DNA of 57,593 nucleotides from Prevotella sp. MGM1 (GCF_002933775.1 NZ_BEWV01000180.1:1-57593); one strand, 5' to 3'. Shown: positions 44,792-52,759, numbered from the stretch's first letter. Notes: generated from the letters alone by a model not told the origin. Program-made: numbers and translations.

Positions 44792-44822
44792 TTGCAAAAG
44801 CGTGGGAAAACGATTATATTTG
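44792..44822 (+). promoter_or_regulatory. Promoter of ppdK
   Basis: TTG (44792-44794), 20 bp, then TATATTTG (44815-44822), a full consensus, 53 bp before the ppdK ATG. Confidence 0.8.
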
Positions 44823-44875
44823 CAGAAATTAAAGAAGAAACATAAACAAGTGTTAATCGTAAATAAAACTAACTT

Positions 44876-47596
44876 ATGAGTGAGAAAAGAGTTTACACCT
44901 TTGGCAATGGAAAAGCCGAAGGTAAGGCAGGTATGCGCAATCTTCTCGGTGGCAAAGGTGCCAACCTTGCCGAGATGAACCTTATCGGAGTTCCGGTCCC
45001 TCCGGGATTTACAATCACTACAGATGTATGTAATGAGTATTTCGAGAAAGGAAAAGAAGAAGTTGTAGCATTATTGAAAGAAGATGTAGCTAAGGCTGTT
45101 GAGCATATTGAAGGCTTGATGAACAGTAAGTTCGGTGATGTGGATAATCCTCTTCTTGTCAGTGTTCGTTCGGGTGCCCGTGCTTCAATGCCAGGCATGA
45201 TGGATACTATCCTTAACTTGGGTCTTAATGACGAGGTGGTAGCCGGATTGGTGAGAAAGACGGGCAATGAGCGTTTCGCTTACGACAGCTACCGCCGTTT
45301 CGTGCAGATGTATGGCGATGTGGTGCTCGGCATGAAACCCGTCAATAAGGAAGACATTGATCCGTTTGAGGCGATTATAGAGGAGGTAAAGGCCGTTCGT
45401 GGCGTGAAGCTCGACAACGAGATGACCATCGACGAGTTGAAAGAACTCGTGAAGAAATTCAAGGCTGCTATCAAGGAGCAGACAGGCAAGGACTTCCCGA
45501 CCGATCCTATGGAGCAGTTGTGGGGTGCAATCTGTGCGGTATTCGACTCATGGATGAACGATCGGGCCATTCTTTACCGCAAGATGGAAGGTATACCCGC
45601 AGAGTGGGGTACGGCTGTCAATGTACAGGCAATGGTATTCGGAAACATGGGCGCAACATCTGCTACCGGCGTATGTTTCAGCCGCGATGCGGCCACTGGC
45701 GAAAATCTCTTCAACGGTGAATATCTCGTTAACGCACAGGGTGAGGACGTTGTTGCCGGTATACGTACTCCGCAACAGATTACCAAGGAAGGTTCGTTGC
45801 GTTGGGCCGCCCTTCAGGGCATAAGCGAGGAAGAGCGCGCAAGCAAGTATCCTTCTATGGAAGAGGCTATGCCTGAGATATACGCTACACTCGACGCATT
45901 GCAGAACAAGCTCGAGAAGCATTATCACGACATGCAGGACATGGAGTTCACCGTTCAGGAGGGCAAACTGTGGTTCTTGCAGACACGTAACGGAAAACGT
46001 ACGGGTACGGCTATGGTTAAGATAGCCATGGACTTGCTCCGTGAAGGCGAGATTGACGAGAAGACAGCGCTTATGCGTTGCGAGCCGCAGAAGCTTGACG
46101 AGTTGCTTCACCCGGTATTCGATAAGGACGCATTGAAGAAGGCAAAGGTTATCACGCAGGGTCTTCCTGCATCTCCGGGAGCCGCCTGCGGACAGATAGT
46201 ATTCCATGCCGATGATGCGCAGAAGTGGCGTGAAGACGGCCATCGTGTCATCATGGTTCGTATAGAGACTTCTCCTGAGGATTTGGCGGGAATGTCGGCA
46301 GCGGAAGGTATCCTTACTGCCCGTGGCGGTATGACCTCTCATGCGGCTGTGGTTGCCCGCGGAATGGGTAAGTGTTGTGTGTCAGGTGCAGGTGCAATCA
46401 ATGTCAACTATAAGAACAAGACCGTCGAGGTGGAAGGCGTTGTATATAAAGAAGGTGATTATTTTTCGCTCAACGGCTCGACAGGACAGGTATATGCAGG
46501 CGAGATTCCTACGAAAGCGGCAGAGCTTTCCGGAGATTTCAAGGCTTTGATGGACTTGTGCGACAAGTATACCAAGTTGCAGGTTCGCACAAATGCGGAT
46601 ACTCCGCACGACGCACAGGTGGCCCGTTCATTCGGTGCCAAGGGTATCGGTCTTACACGTACTGAGCACATGTTCTTTGAGGATCAGAAGATTGTCGCTA
46701 TGCGCGAGATGATCCTTGCAGACAGTGTAGAGGGTCGTGAGAAGGCATTGGCAAAGCTATTGCCTTATCAGAAAGCTGATTTCAAGGGCATTTTGGATGC
46801 AATGGACGGTTGCCCTGTTAATATCCGTTTGCTCGATCCGCCACTTCATGAGTTTGTTCCCCACGATTTGAAAGGCCAACAGACTATGGCCGATGAGATG
46901 GGGGTAAGCGTGGAAGAGATTCAGAAGCGTGTGTCGAGCCTTGCAGAGAACAATCCTATGCTTGGACATCGTGGTTGCCGTCTTGGTATTACATTCCCCG
47001 AAATCACAGCAATGCAGACCCGTGCAATCCTCGGTGCCGCATGTGAGTTGAAGAAAGAGGGTAAAGATCCACAGCCGGAAATCATGGTTCCGCTGATTGG
47101 TATACTCTACGAGTTCAAGCAGCAGAAGGATATAATCATGAAGACAGCCAAGGAAGTATTCGAGGAAGAAGGCATAGAAGTTGATTTTGAGGTTGGTACA
47201 ATGATTGAAATACCTCGTGCCGCACTTACGGCAGACCGTATAGCCTCTGAGGCAGAGTACTTCTCATTCGGTACTAACGACCTTACACAGATGACTTTCG
47301 GTTATTCTCGCGATGATATTGCCAGCTTCTTGCCGGTATATCTCGATAAGAAAATATTGACGGTAGACCCGTTCCAGGTATTGGATCAGAACGGAGTGGG
47401 CCAGCTTATAAAGATGGCAGTGGAGAAAGGACGTGCCGTTCGTCCCGGAATGCGTACCGGAATTTGCGGTGAGCACGGTGGTGAGCCTTCATCGGTGAAG
47501 TTCTGTGCAAAGGTCGGAATGGACTACGCATCATGCTCTCCGTTCCGCGTTCCGATCGCAAGACTTGCTGCGGCGCAGGCTGCAATAGAGGAATAA
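44876..47596 (+). CDS. ppdK: Pyruvate, phosphate dikinase PpdK
   Basis: A 906-residue enzyme that interconverts pyruvate + ATP + Pi with PEP + AMP + PPi; in anaerobic Bacteroidales it works in glycolysis or gluconeogenesis. The N-terminal ATP-grasp starts with VYTFGNGKAEGKAGMRNLLGGKGANLAEM. The central phosphohistidine domain has GGMTSHAAVVARGMGK (catalytic His). The C-terminal PEP barrel has EHMFF, FGTNDLTQMTFGYSRDD and GICGEHGGEPSSV. Full length. The conjugative element is inserted just past its stop codon, without damaging the coding sequence. Confidence 0.97.
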   Translation: MSEKRVYTFGNGKAEGKAGMRNLLGGKGANLAEMNLIGVPVPPGFTITTDVCNEYFEKGKEEVVALLKEDVAKAVEHIEGLMNSKFGDVDNPLLVSVRSGARASMPGMMDTILNLGLNDEVVAGLVRKTGNERFAYDSYRRFVQMYGDVVLGMKPVNKEDIDPFEAIIEEVKAVRGVKLDNEMTIDELKELVKKFKAAIKEQTGKDFPTDPMEQLWGAICAVFDSWMNDRAILYRKMEGIPAEWGTAVNVQAMVFGNMGATSATGVCFSRDAATGENLFNGEYLVNAQGEDVVAGIRTPQQITKEGSLRWAALQGISEEERASKYPSMEEAMPEIYATLDALQNKLEKHYHDMQDMEFTVQEGKLWFLQTRNGKRTGTAMVKIAMDLLREGEIDEKTALMRCEPQKLDELLHPVFDKDALKKAKVITQGLPASPGAACGQIVFHADDAQKWREDGHRVIMVRIETSPEDLAGMSAAEGILTARGGMTSHAAVVARGMGKCCVSGAGAINVNYKNKTVEVEGVVYKEGDYFSLNGSTGQVYAGEIPTKAAELSGDFKALMDLCDKYTKLQVRTNADTPHDAQVARSFGAKGIGLTRTEHMFFEDQKIVAMREMILADSVEGREKALAKLLPYQKADFKGILDAMDGCPVNIRLLDPPLHEFVPHDLKGQQTMADEMGVSVEEIQKRVSSLAENNPMLGHRGCRLGITFPEITAMQTRAILGAACELKKEGKDPQPEIMVPLIGILYEFKQQKDIIMKTAKEVFEEEGIEVDFEVGTMIEIPRAALTADRIASEAEYFSFGTNDLTQMTFGYSRDDIASFLPVYLDKKILTVDPFQVLDQNGVGQLIKMAVEKGRAVRPGMRTGICGEHGGEPSSVKFCAKVGMDYASCSPFRVPIARLAAAQAAIEE

Positions 47597-47620
47597 TACT
47601 CTAGGTAAATAAATACTAAT

Positions 47621-47663
47621 ATCAGGCTGTAAATCACTGCAATAGCAGAATTTACAGCCTGAT
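47621..47663 (+). terminator. Perfect 14-bp hairpin after ppdK
   Basis: ATCAGGCTGTAAAT (47621-47634) and its exact complement (47650-47663) enclose an inner CTGC/GCAG stem and a short loop. It is 25 bp beyond the ppdK stop. No T-tract follows, so it could instead belong to the element's attachment region. Confidence 0.55.
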
Positions 47664-47719
47664 TTGCGCTTAGGCGGTTCGTGCATTTGACCGCAAAAAA
47701 TGAGCCAAATGAACGTATT

Positions 47720-47772
47720 TGCTTACTCTCTGCTTACACCAAATGACCCCCTTGCTTACACCTGCTTACACC
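47720..47772. repeat. Short direct repeats TGCTTACACC at the left end of the element
   Basis: TGCTTACACC occurs at 47731-47740, 47753-47762 and 47763-47772, and a truncated TGCTTAC at 47720-47726. All lie within 80 bp before the integrase gene. They are candidates for integrase arm-type or excision-factor binding sites. Confidence 0.65.
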
Positions 47773-47799
47773 AAGGTTCAACTTATTAAATAATTGTAT

Positions 47800-49296
47800 A
47801 TGATTACATTAAAAGCAGTAGTGCGAAAACCAAGGACAGACGGTTTCTTCTCCGTGTACATTCGCATTGTTCACAACAGAAAGCCGGGCTACATCAAGAC
47901 CAATAAGATTATTGATGCAGCACATATTGACAGCAACGGTGAATTGACCGATCCGGTGGTCAATGAGTATTGTTCGATGATTATCCGACAATACACCGAC
48001 AGGCTGAATAGAACTGATATTTCTCTTTGGGATGTCAAGGATGTACTGGAGTATTTGCAGAAGACAGATGAAGAAGTTTGTTTTAGCGAGTATGCCCAAT
48101 CGTTCATTCACAAAATGGAAAAGGAAGGTCGGCAAAGAACCGCCAAGAACTACAAACTTGCCGTGGCGCATCTTGAACGCTTCTTAGGCTCAAACAGGCT
48201 TATGTTTAGCCTTCTGACTTCTACCGTCCTGAAGAAGTGGATTGAGAGTTTGTCGCAAACGAGCCGGGCAAAAGAAATGTACCCTACGAACATTCGTCAA
48301 ATTTTCAAAGCTGCCATCGCTGATTTGAATGACGATGAAAGAGGTGTAAACCGCATCAAGTTCAATCCTTGGCTAAAGATTTCCATTCCCAAGTCGGATA
48401 ATTCAGTTCAGAAAGCTATCAGTGCCGAAGCCTGTCGTGAGTTCTTTAATAGGCCTCTTCCCAAAACAAAAATGATTTCTTCCCTACCGGAACTGGGCAG
48501 GGATGTTGCTCTCCTATCGCTATGTATTGGCGGTATTAACTCCGTCGATTTGTACGAGCTCAAAAAGAAAGACTATAAAAACGGAATTATAGGCTATCAA
48601 AGAGCCAAGACTCGCAACAGTCGTAGAGATAATGCCTATATGGAAATGCGAATTGAGCCATTCATACAATCCACATTTGAAAAATATCTTTCAGATGACA
48701 AGGATGAACCATACCTGTTCAATTTCCATCAGCGTTATAGTAATTCTGATAGCTTCAATGCGAATGTGAATATCGGCATCCGCAAAATTTGTCAGGACAT
48801 GGGTATGGATAAAGAAGATTGTTATTGCTTCTATACATTCCGGCATACTTGGGCTACCATTGCTCAGAATGATTGCGATGCGAACCTTTATGAAGTTGCT
48901 TTTGGTATGAACCATAGCCACGGATTTAACATTACCAGAGGATATGTCAAGATAGACTTTACCCCGGCATGGAATCTGAATGCAAAAGTCATTGACTTCA
49001 TCTTTTTTAGCGATGAGAAAAGTAAACAAGGCAAGGCGAAAGACTTGGAAGAAACAGAGGACAAACTCTTCCGTATATCAAAGAAGATGATGATTTATGG
49101 TCGGGCTTATTTCAAAGGCAAGGTTGTGGGCGAACTTACAGATATAGGTTTCAGTAACGTGGATGAAGTCATTACGGAACTTGTCAAACAACTGCCCAAA
49201 GACATCCCCACAGGCTGTAATGTTCAGTTCCGTCTTACTAATTGCGATTCTCAAAAAGAAGTGGTTTACGAAAGAAGCAAGGGCAAAGGTTTCTAG
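47800..49296 (+). CDS. int: Tyrosine recombinase (integrase) of the conjugative element
   Basis: A 499-residue site-specific recombinase of the Bacteroidetes type. An Arm-like N-terminal domain covers about 1-95 (TLKAVVRKPRTDGFFSVYIRIV), a SAM-like core-binding domain about 100-195, and the catalytic domain about 210-390. Catalytic residues are R348 and H349 (YTFRHTWAT), H372 (MNHSH) and the nucleophile Y382 (RGYVKIDF). The first catalytic Arg is missing: the expected motif reads CIGGINSVDL, with N247 in place of Arg. The usual His of box II (HxxR) is Tyr345. An unusual extension of about 105 residues (395-499) follows the catalytic Tyr. The frame can start at a TTG (47794); the ATG at 47800 is preferred. 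Confidence 0.9.
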   Translation: MITLKAVVRKPRTDGFFSVYIRIVHNRKPGYIKTNKIIDAAHIDSNGELTDPVVNEYCSMIIRQYTDRLNRTDISLWDVKDVLEYLQKTDEEVCFSEYAQSFIHKMEKEGRQRTAKNYKLAVAHLERFLGSNRLMFSLLTSTVLKKWIESLSQTSRAKEMYPTNIRQIFKAAIADLNDDERGVNRIKFNPWLKISIPKSDNSVQKAISAEACREFFNRPLPKTKMISSLPELGRDVALLSLCIGGINSVDLYELKKKDYKNGIIGYQRAKTRNSRRDNAYMEMRIEPFIQSTFEKYLSDDKDEPYLFNFHQRYSNSDSFNANVNIGIRKICQDMGMDKEDCYCFYTFRHTWATIAQNDCDANLYEVAFGMNHSHGFNITRGYVKIDFTPAWNLNAKVIDFIFFSDEKSKQGKAKDLEETEDKLFRISKKMMIYGRAYFKGKVVGELTDIGFSNVDEVITELVKQLPKDIPTGCNVQFRLTNCDSQKEVVYERSKGKGF

Positions 49297-49389
49297 CTGA
49301 TGTGAGTAGAATCTAACTCTTAACAGGAGGGAAGAATTTAACTACTCTACCTTATAGCCGTATCAGTCATTTTTTTGATTGGTGCGGCT

Positions 49390-49626
49390 TTAATCGTATC
49401 TGCCCCTATCGGTCTGATTACGGTTAGCTACAATGTTGCCAGTTATCAGTGCAATAAGCAAGACCAGTCCCTTCCACAAAAGAACAAACGATTTCTTGAT
49501 AATCCAGATTGCCGTTCTGAATACGTTGACTATCAGAAAACGCGCAAACCTAAGTACCAGGATGAACAAGAACACCACTGGTAGCAAGTATATTAAGAAT
49601 AGTAATTCAAACAACATAACTTTCAA
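49390..49626 (-). CDS. Possible small membrane protein (78 residues)
   Basis: Starts MKVMLFELLFLIYLLPVVFLFILVL, a strong transmembrane helix; a second hydrophobic stretch covers about 38-66 (AIWIIKKSFVLLWKGLVLLIALI), and the C-terminus is charged. It runs against the int and mob genes. A near-consensus promoter on the same strand (TTTG 49699-49702, 19 bp, TATATTTA 49672-49679) supports it. Family not recognised. A plus-strand frame over the same DNA (49375-49584) looks less protein-like. Could be an entry-exclusion-like or toxin-like peptide, but that is speculation. Confidence 0.35.
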   Translation of the reverse strand: MKVMLFELLFLIYLLPVVFLFILVLRFARFLIVNVFRTAIWIIKKSFVLLWKGLVLLIALITGNIVANRNQTDRGRYD

Positions 49627-49671
49627 CTTTTAGGGTGAATAATGTAGCCTATAAGAGACTGTTTCTATATG

Positions 49672-49702
49672 TAAATATAGTGAAAATCAGTGACATAGCA
49701 AA
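49672..49702 (-). promoter_or_regulatory. Possible promoter of the small membrane gene
   Basis: On the minus strand: TTTG (49699-49702), 19 bp, TATATTTA (49672-49679, one mismatch to TAnnTTTG at the last base). Confidence 0.4.
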
Positions 49703-50083
49703 GAAATATCGTTGCTTTTTATAGCGTTTCAAGATACTTTTTACCTTCGGTTTCAAGCATTTAGGCTATGTTGTACTATGGCTTTCCAATTCTTGGTATT
49801 TGGGATAAAGTATCTCTTCATCCAAGTGATATGAGGAACAATAAATGTTGGCATTGACTACTCTGAATATATAAGTTTGGAATACTCTTTTTCCCTTTTG
49901 TCTTGGTGTATGAATCCTTGTTACCACATTATCCCTGTATATTGGGCAATGGGTTAATCCTATCCTCTATCCACGGAAACTTGGAAACAATCATATCGGG
50001 TATCACATCATCAGATGTCAAAAGGCACAGACCTCTTGGTTTGCAGGTAATGCCACCTTTGGGTTATGTTATTAAGGAATGTA

Positions 50084-50290
50084 GATACCGAGTAACCGTG
50101 GTTACACGATACCATAGAACCATAGTTATTGATAACTTCCTGTTCGGAAAACAGGATTAGGTCATTGCCTTGAATATAGTAACCGAGTTATCTTGATTAT
50201 ACCGTATCGAGACACTTCGGACGATTGTAAACAAGTTATCCCATATCCTTGGCTATCGGGTTAAAGTAACCTTGGTTATAGAATACCACC
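50084..50290. repeat. Array of GTAACC/GGTTAC dyads with 87-bp spacing
   Basis: GTAACCGTGGTTAC (50092-50105) is a palindrome flanked on both sides by GATACC (50084-50089, 50108-50113). Degenerate copies follow at 50179-50192 (GTAACCGAGTTATC) and 50266-50279 (GTAACCTTGGTTAT); the three starts are exactly 87 bp apart. Between them are AGTTATTGATAACT (50124-50137) and a CCTGTT/AACAGG hairpin (50139-50155). It looks like operators or iterons for an element-encoded protein. Confidence 0.75.
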
Positions 50291-50302
50291 TTCAAAAAAA
50301 TC

Positions 50303-50352
50303 TGTTGCGCATTTCCTTCCGGGCGGAGTTTCAGCGATAATTTTGTCGTAAA
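50303..50352 (+). promoter_or_regulatory. Promoter module of the mob operon
   Basis: TGTTGCGCATTTC (50303-50315), 19 bp of variable sequence, then GCGATAATTTTGTC with a perfect -7 box TAATTTTG (50338-50345). The same 50-bp layout with the same spacing occurs before traA (52690-52740). Confidence 0.75.
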
Positions 50353-50377
50353 AAGAACCTTGGAGGACATCGAACTG

Positions 50378-50470
50378 CGTTGCAGGATTTGTCAAGCAAG
50401 TTGTACCTTTGTGGCCACAAAACTCCGTTTCGTATCAACAAAGGTGACTTGCCGACTGCTACCGCATCGG
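50378..50470. other. Probable origin of transfer (oriT)
   Basis: Non-coding DNA directly before the mobilisation genes. It holds the 14-bp palindrome TTTGTGGCCACAAA (50408-50421) and a larger imperfect pair CAAGTTGTACCTTTGT (50397-50412) with ACAAAGGTGACTTG (50438-50451), 13 paired bases with a small bulge. Such structure next to an RHH protein and relaxase gene is typical of oriT. The nick site cannot be located. Confidence 0.5.
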
Positions 50471-50537
50471 AGCGATTTCTCGCTGTTTCGCCTTGCGAAA
50501 AAGGTTCAGGAAACCAATTTTACTAAAGGACTATTGT

Positions 50538-50927
50538 ATGATGACTCAAAAGACCAAGTACATTAAGGTACGAATGACCCCGGAGGAGCAATCAACGCTC
50601 AAAGAGAAACTGAAAGAGAAAAAGATGACCATTGCCACTTATGTTCGTTCAGCAATGGCAGAGTATTCAAACACCGATGCCAAACAACGGTTAGAACTAA
50701 TCAATAACCTTGGTACGTTTTACCGGAAGTTCCGGGATGAATTATCCTGGGCAGGCGGAAACCTGAATCAGTCGGTCAAGAGAGCCAATGAACTTGCGGT
50801 AGCCGGGTTACTTCCACCCAGCTATATCCGGGAGGTCTTGATGCCGGTTATCCTTGAAACCCAGAAAACATTGAACGAGATAAAGAGAGACCTTGAAGCC
50901 GTGACACGCAAAGCTGTCAAACTATAG
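50538..50927 (+). CDS. mobA: Mobilisation accessory protein (RHH type, MobA/MobC-like)
   Basis: A 129-residue relaxosome protein. N-terminal ribbon-helix-helix: KTKYIKVRMTPEEQSTLKEKLKEKKMTIATYVRSAMA. Then a helical part with FRDELSWAGGNLNQSVKRANELA, the motif shared by bacterial MobC-type proteins (WxGxNLNQ). It should bind oriT and help the relaxase. The frame extends upstream to 50493 with poor sequence; the ATG at 50538 (or 50541) is preferred. The relaxase gene follows after 103 bp, in which another GTAACC palindrome lies. Confidence 0.85.
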   Translation: MMTQKTKYIKVRMTPEEQSTLKEKLKEKKMTIATYVRSAMAEYSNTDAKQRLELINNLGTFYRKFRDELSWAGGNLNQSVKRANELAVAGLLPPSYIREVLMPVILETQKTLNEIKRDLEAVTRKAVKL

Positions 50928-50981
50928 TTTCCCTATACCTTAATTATATATACCCCGATATACAGGAATCAAGATACCAAG

Positions 50982-50995
50982 TAACCACGGTTACA
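50982..50995. promoter_or_regulatory. GTAACC-AC-GGTTAC palindrome before the relaxase gene
   Basis: A perfect 14-bp dyad core with outer arms GATAC (50974-50978) and GTATC (50998-51002), making a roughly 29-bp interrupted palindrome. It lies 36 bp before the relaxase ATG, where it could block or nucleate transcription or translation. Confidence 0.65.
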
Positions 50996-51030
50996 TCGTA
51001 TCAGAATATATTAGTTAAACACACCCCAGT

Positions 51031-52587
51031 ATGATAGCAACCATATTACCCGGAAACTCGAACTTCCATGCAGTCGGTTACAATGAGCGTAAAGTAGCGA
51101 AAGGAGTTGCCCGTATGCTCGAAATGCAGAACTTCGGTACACTCGGCACATTCGGAAAACCTACCCCGGAGGAACTGGTCACATACCTTCAGGAATACAC
51201 CTCCCGAAACACCCGGATTGAAAAGGCACAGTTCCACGTAGCCTTTTCCTGTAAGGGACATGAAATGACAGAGGCAGAACTACTGGACTTCGCTCACCGC
51301 TATCTGACAGAAATGGGATATGGTGAGGAGGGACAACCCTTGTTGGTCTATTCCCACTATGATACCGATAACACCCACCTGCACATCGTCACTTCACGCA
51401 TCGCACCGGATGGCAGGAAGATACAGCACGACCATGAGCGCAGACGTTCACAGGAAGTGATTGACCGCATACTGGGGAACGACCGAAAGGAAGAAGTCAA
51501 TAAAGATTTGGATGCAGCCAAGCAATACACCTTCTCCTCTTTCGCCCAGTTCAAAGCCGTAATGACTTCAATGGGCTATGAAGTCTATCAGAAGAATGGA
51601 ACGATATTTGTCAAGCATGGTGGCAAAGTGCAAGAGAAATTTCCTATAAGTAGTATCGAGGCATTGTATAAGAAACGCGACTACAACAGAGCACGTAACC
51701 GCCAGCTTCGGAGCATCCTCAAAAAATATCGTGACGTAAGCTCCAACAAGGAAGAACTCCAAAAGGAACTGAAAACCAAGTTCGGTATCGACATCGTGTT
51801 CTTCGGCAAGAAGGATGCGGCATACGGCTACATACTCGTTGACCACGCCAACAAGACTGTTATCCACGGGGCAAGAGTGTTAGCCATTGATGAACTGTTG
51901 GACTTCGCCACCCCCGAACAACGCTTTGATCGCATAGAGGATTTCATAGACCAATTACTCACCCTCAATCCCAAGATAACCCAGGGCGAGATATTCCAAA
52001 AACTAAAGAAACATCACGCCTATATAAAGAAAGGTGTCATCTATTTCAATGGAGAGTCCCGGCATTTGAAACCGTTTATGGCAGAAGCCATAGACCGCAA
52101 CAACCGCATCGAGTTGGTAGAGAAGTTCCAACCCACCACAGAGGCAGAACGTGATTTGCTTTGCAAAATCTATAAGGTGAACCGCCCCGACCTTGTTTCC
52201 CTTTCGTCTGAAAGAGCAGCGTCCCATATAGATGCAATCAATCGCCTGAAGGAAATCTTCGATGATGAAACAATCTCTTCCGTCAGAAGTGCCCTTCGTG
52301 AGGAAGGCTTCATCATCCGTCAGGAAGAAGATGCCACATACGCCATCAACTTTAAGAACCACATCATCATCAACCTGTCAGAAGAAGGTTTCAATCTGGA
52401 GCGACTGAAACGGAAGCCGACTAAACAGCAACAACCACACCCGAAGCACTCTGCCAATAAGCCACTCTCCCGTTACAACAAGATGCGAGACCACGGAGAA
52501 GGCAGCCACTCTGAAAAACGGGAATGGGAAGTCGGACAGAAAGGCGGTTATGACGATATAGATGACGGACATTCCTTGAAGAGATAA
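51031..52587 (+). CDS. mobB: Relaxase (MobB, MOBP-like relaxase/mobilisation nuclease)
   Basis: A 518-residue relaxase. It would nick oriT, stay bound to the 5' end and lead the strand into the recipient. The N-terminal relaxase domain covers about 1-170. The likely catalytic Tyr is Y17 (AVGYNERKV). The metal-binding three-His motif reads HYDTDNTHLHIV with H109, H116 and H118. Coiled and charged regions follow, and the last 50 residues are basic and low in complexity. It is transcribed in the same direction as the tra genes, whereas in CTnDOT-like elements I recall mob genes facing away from tra. No coupling protein gene follows in this window. Confidence 0.88.
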   Translation: MIATILPGNSNFHAVGYNERKVAKGVARMLEMQNFGTLGTFGKPTPEELVTYLQEYTSRNTRIEKAQFHVAFSCKGHEMTEAELLDFAHRYLTEMGYGEEGQPLLVYSHYDTDNTHLHIVTSRIAPDGRKIQHDHERRRSQEVIDRILGNDRKEEVNKDLDAAKQYTFSSFAQFKAVMTSMGYEVYQKNGTIFVKHGGKVQEKFPISSIEALYKKRDYNRARNRQLRSILKKYRDVSSNKEELQKELKTKFGIDIVFFGKKDAAYGYILVDHANKTVIHGARVLAIDELLDFATPEQRFDRIEDFIDQLLTLNPKITQGEIFQKLKKHHAYIKKGVIYFNGESRHLKPFMAEAIDRNNRIELVEKFQPTTEAERDLLCKIYKVNRPDLVSLSSERAASHIDAINRLKEIFDDETISSVRSALREEGFIIRQEEDATYAINFKNHIIINLSEEGFNLERLKRKPTKQQQPHPKHSANKPLSRYNKMRDHGEGSHSEKREWEVGQKGGYDDIDDGHSLKR

Positions 52588-52662
52588 AAACGGGGACGTG
52601 TTGCCGTCCACTTTTTGGGCGCATCAAACTGAGATTCCGAGATAACATAAACCTTTATACCC

Positions 52663-52677
52663 CGGTTACTTTAACCG
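52663..52677. promoter_or_regulatory. Variant dyad CGGTTA-CTT-TAACCG before traA
   Basis: The half-site order is reversed relative to the GTAACC-N2-GGTTAC palindromes, with a 3-bp spacer. It sits 13 bp upstream of the tra promoter module. Confidence 0.5.
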
Positions 52678-52689
52678 AGGGCATATAAG

Positions 52690-52740
52690 TGTTGCGCATT
52701 TCGTTTTCGCGGTTACACGTGCGATAATTTTGTCTTAAAA
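52690..52740 (+). promoter_or_regulatory. Promoter module of the tra operon
   Basis: TGTTGCGCATTTC (52690-52702), 19 bp, then GCGATAATTTTGTC with a perfect -7 box TAATTTTG (52725-52732), 27 bp before traA. It is the twin of the mob module at 50303-50352: both ends are identical and the spacing is equal, while the middle differs. Confidence 0.78.
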
Positions 52741-52759
52741 TAATTCATCGCACGGAAAA

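Larger units (their letters stand above)
49297..50537. other. 1.24-kb almost gene-free stretch of the element between int and mob
   Basis: It contains one possible minus-strand membrane-peptide gene (49390-49626), an AT-rich part (49627-50080), a cluster of dyads built on GTAACC/GGTTAC (50084-50290), a promoter module (50303-50352) and a probable origin of transfer (50360-50500). No excisionase, regulator or resistance gene is present here, unlike many Bacteroides elements. Confidence 0.7.

Noticed and set aside
47720..47772. TGCTTACACC repeats as a CRISPR array
   Set aside because: The repeats are 10 bp, irregularly spaced, and no cas gene is near.
47597..47800. tRNA gene as the integration target
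   Set aside because: No cloverleaf or CCA end; the only structure is the hairpin at 47621-47663 and the short repeats.
49375..49584. 69-codon plus-strand frame in the int-mob gap
   Set aside because: Charged, irregular sequence without a promoter or family; the minus-strand frame over the same bases has helices and a promoter.
49903..50160. 85-codon plus-strand frame over the palindrome region
   Set aside because: Crosses the GTAACC palindrome array, has no recognised motif, and looks accidental.
50360..50566. 68-codon plus-strand frame before mobA
   Set aside because: Overlaps the probable oriT and the mobA start, no protein-like pattern; more likely conserved as DNA.
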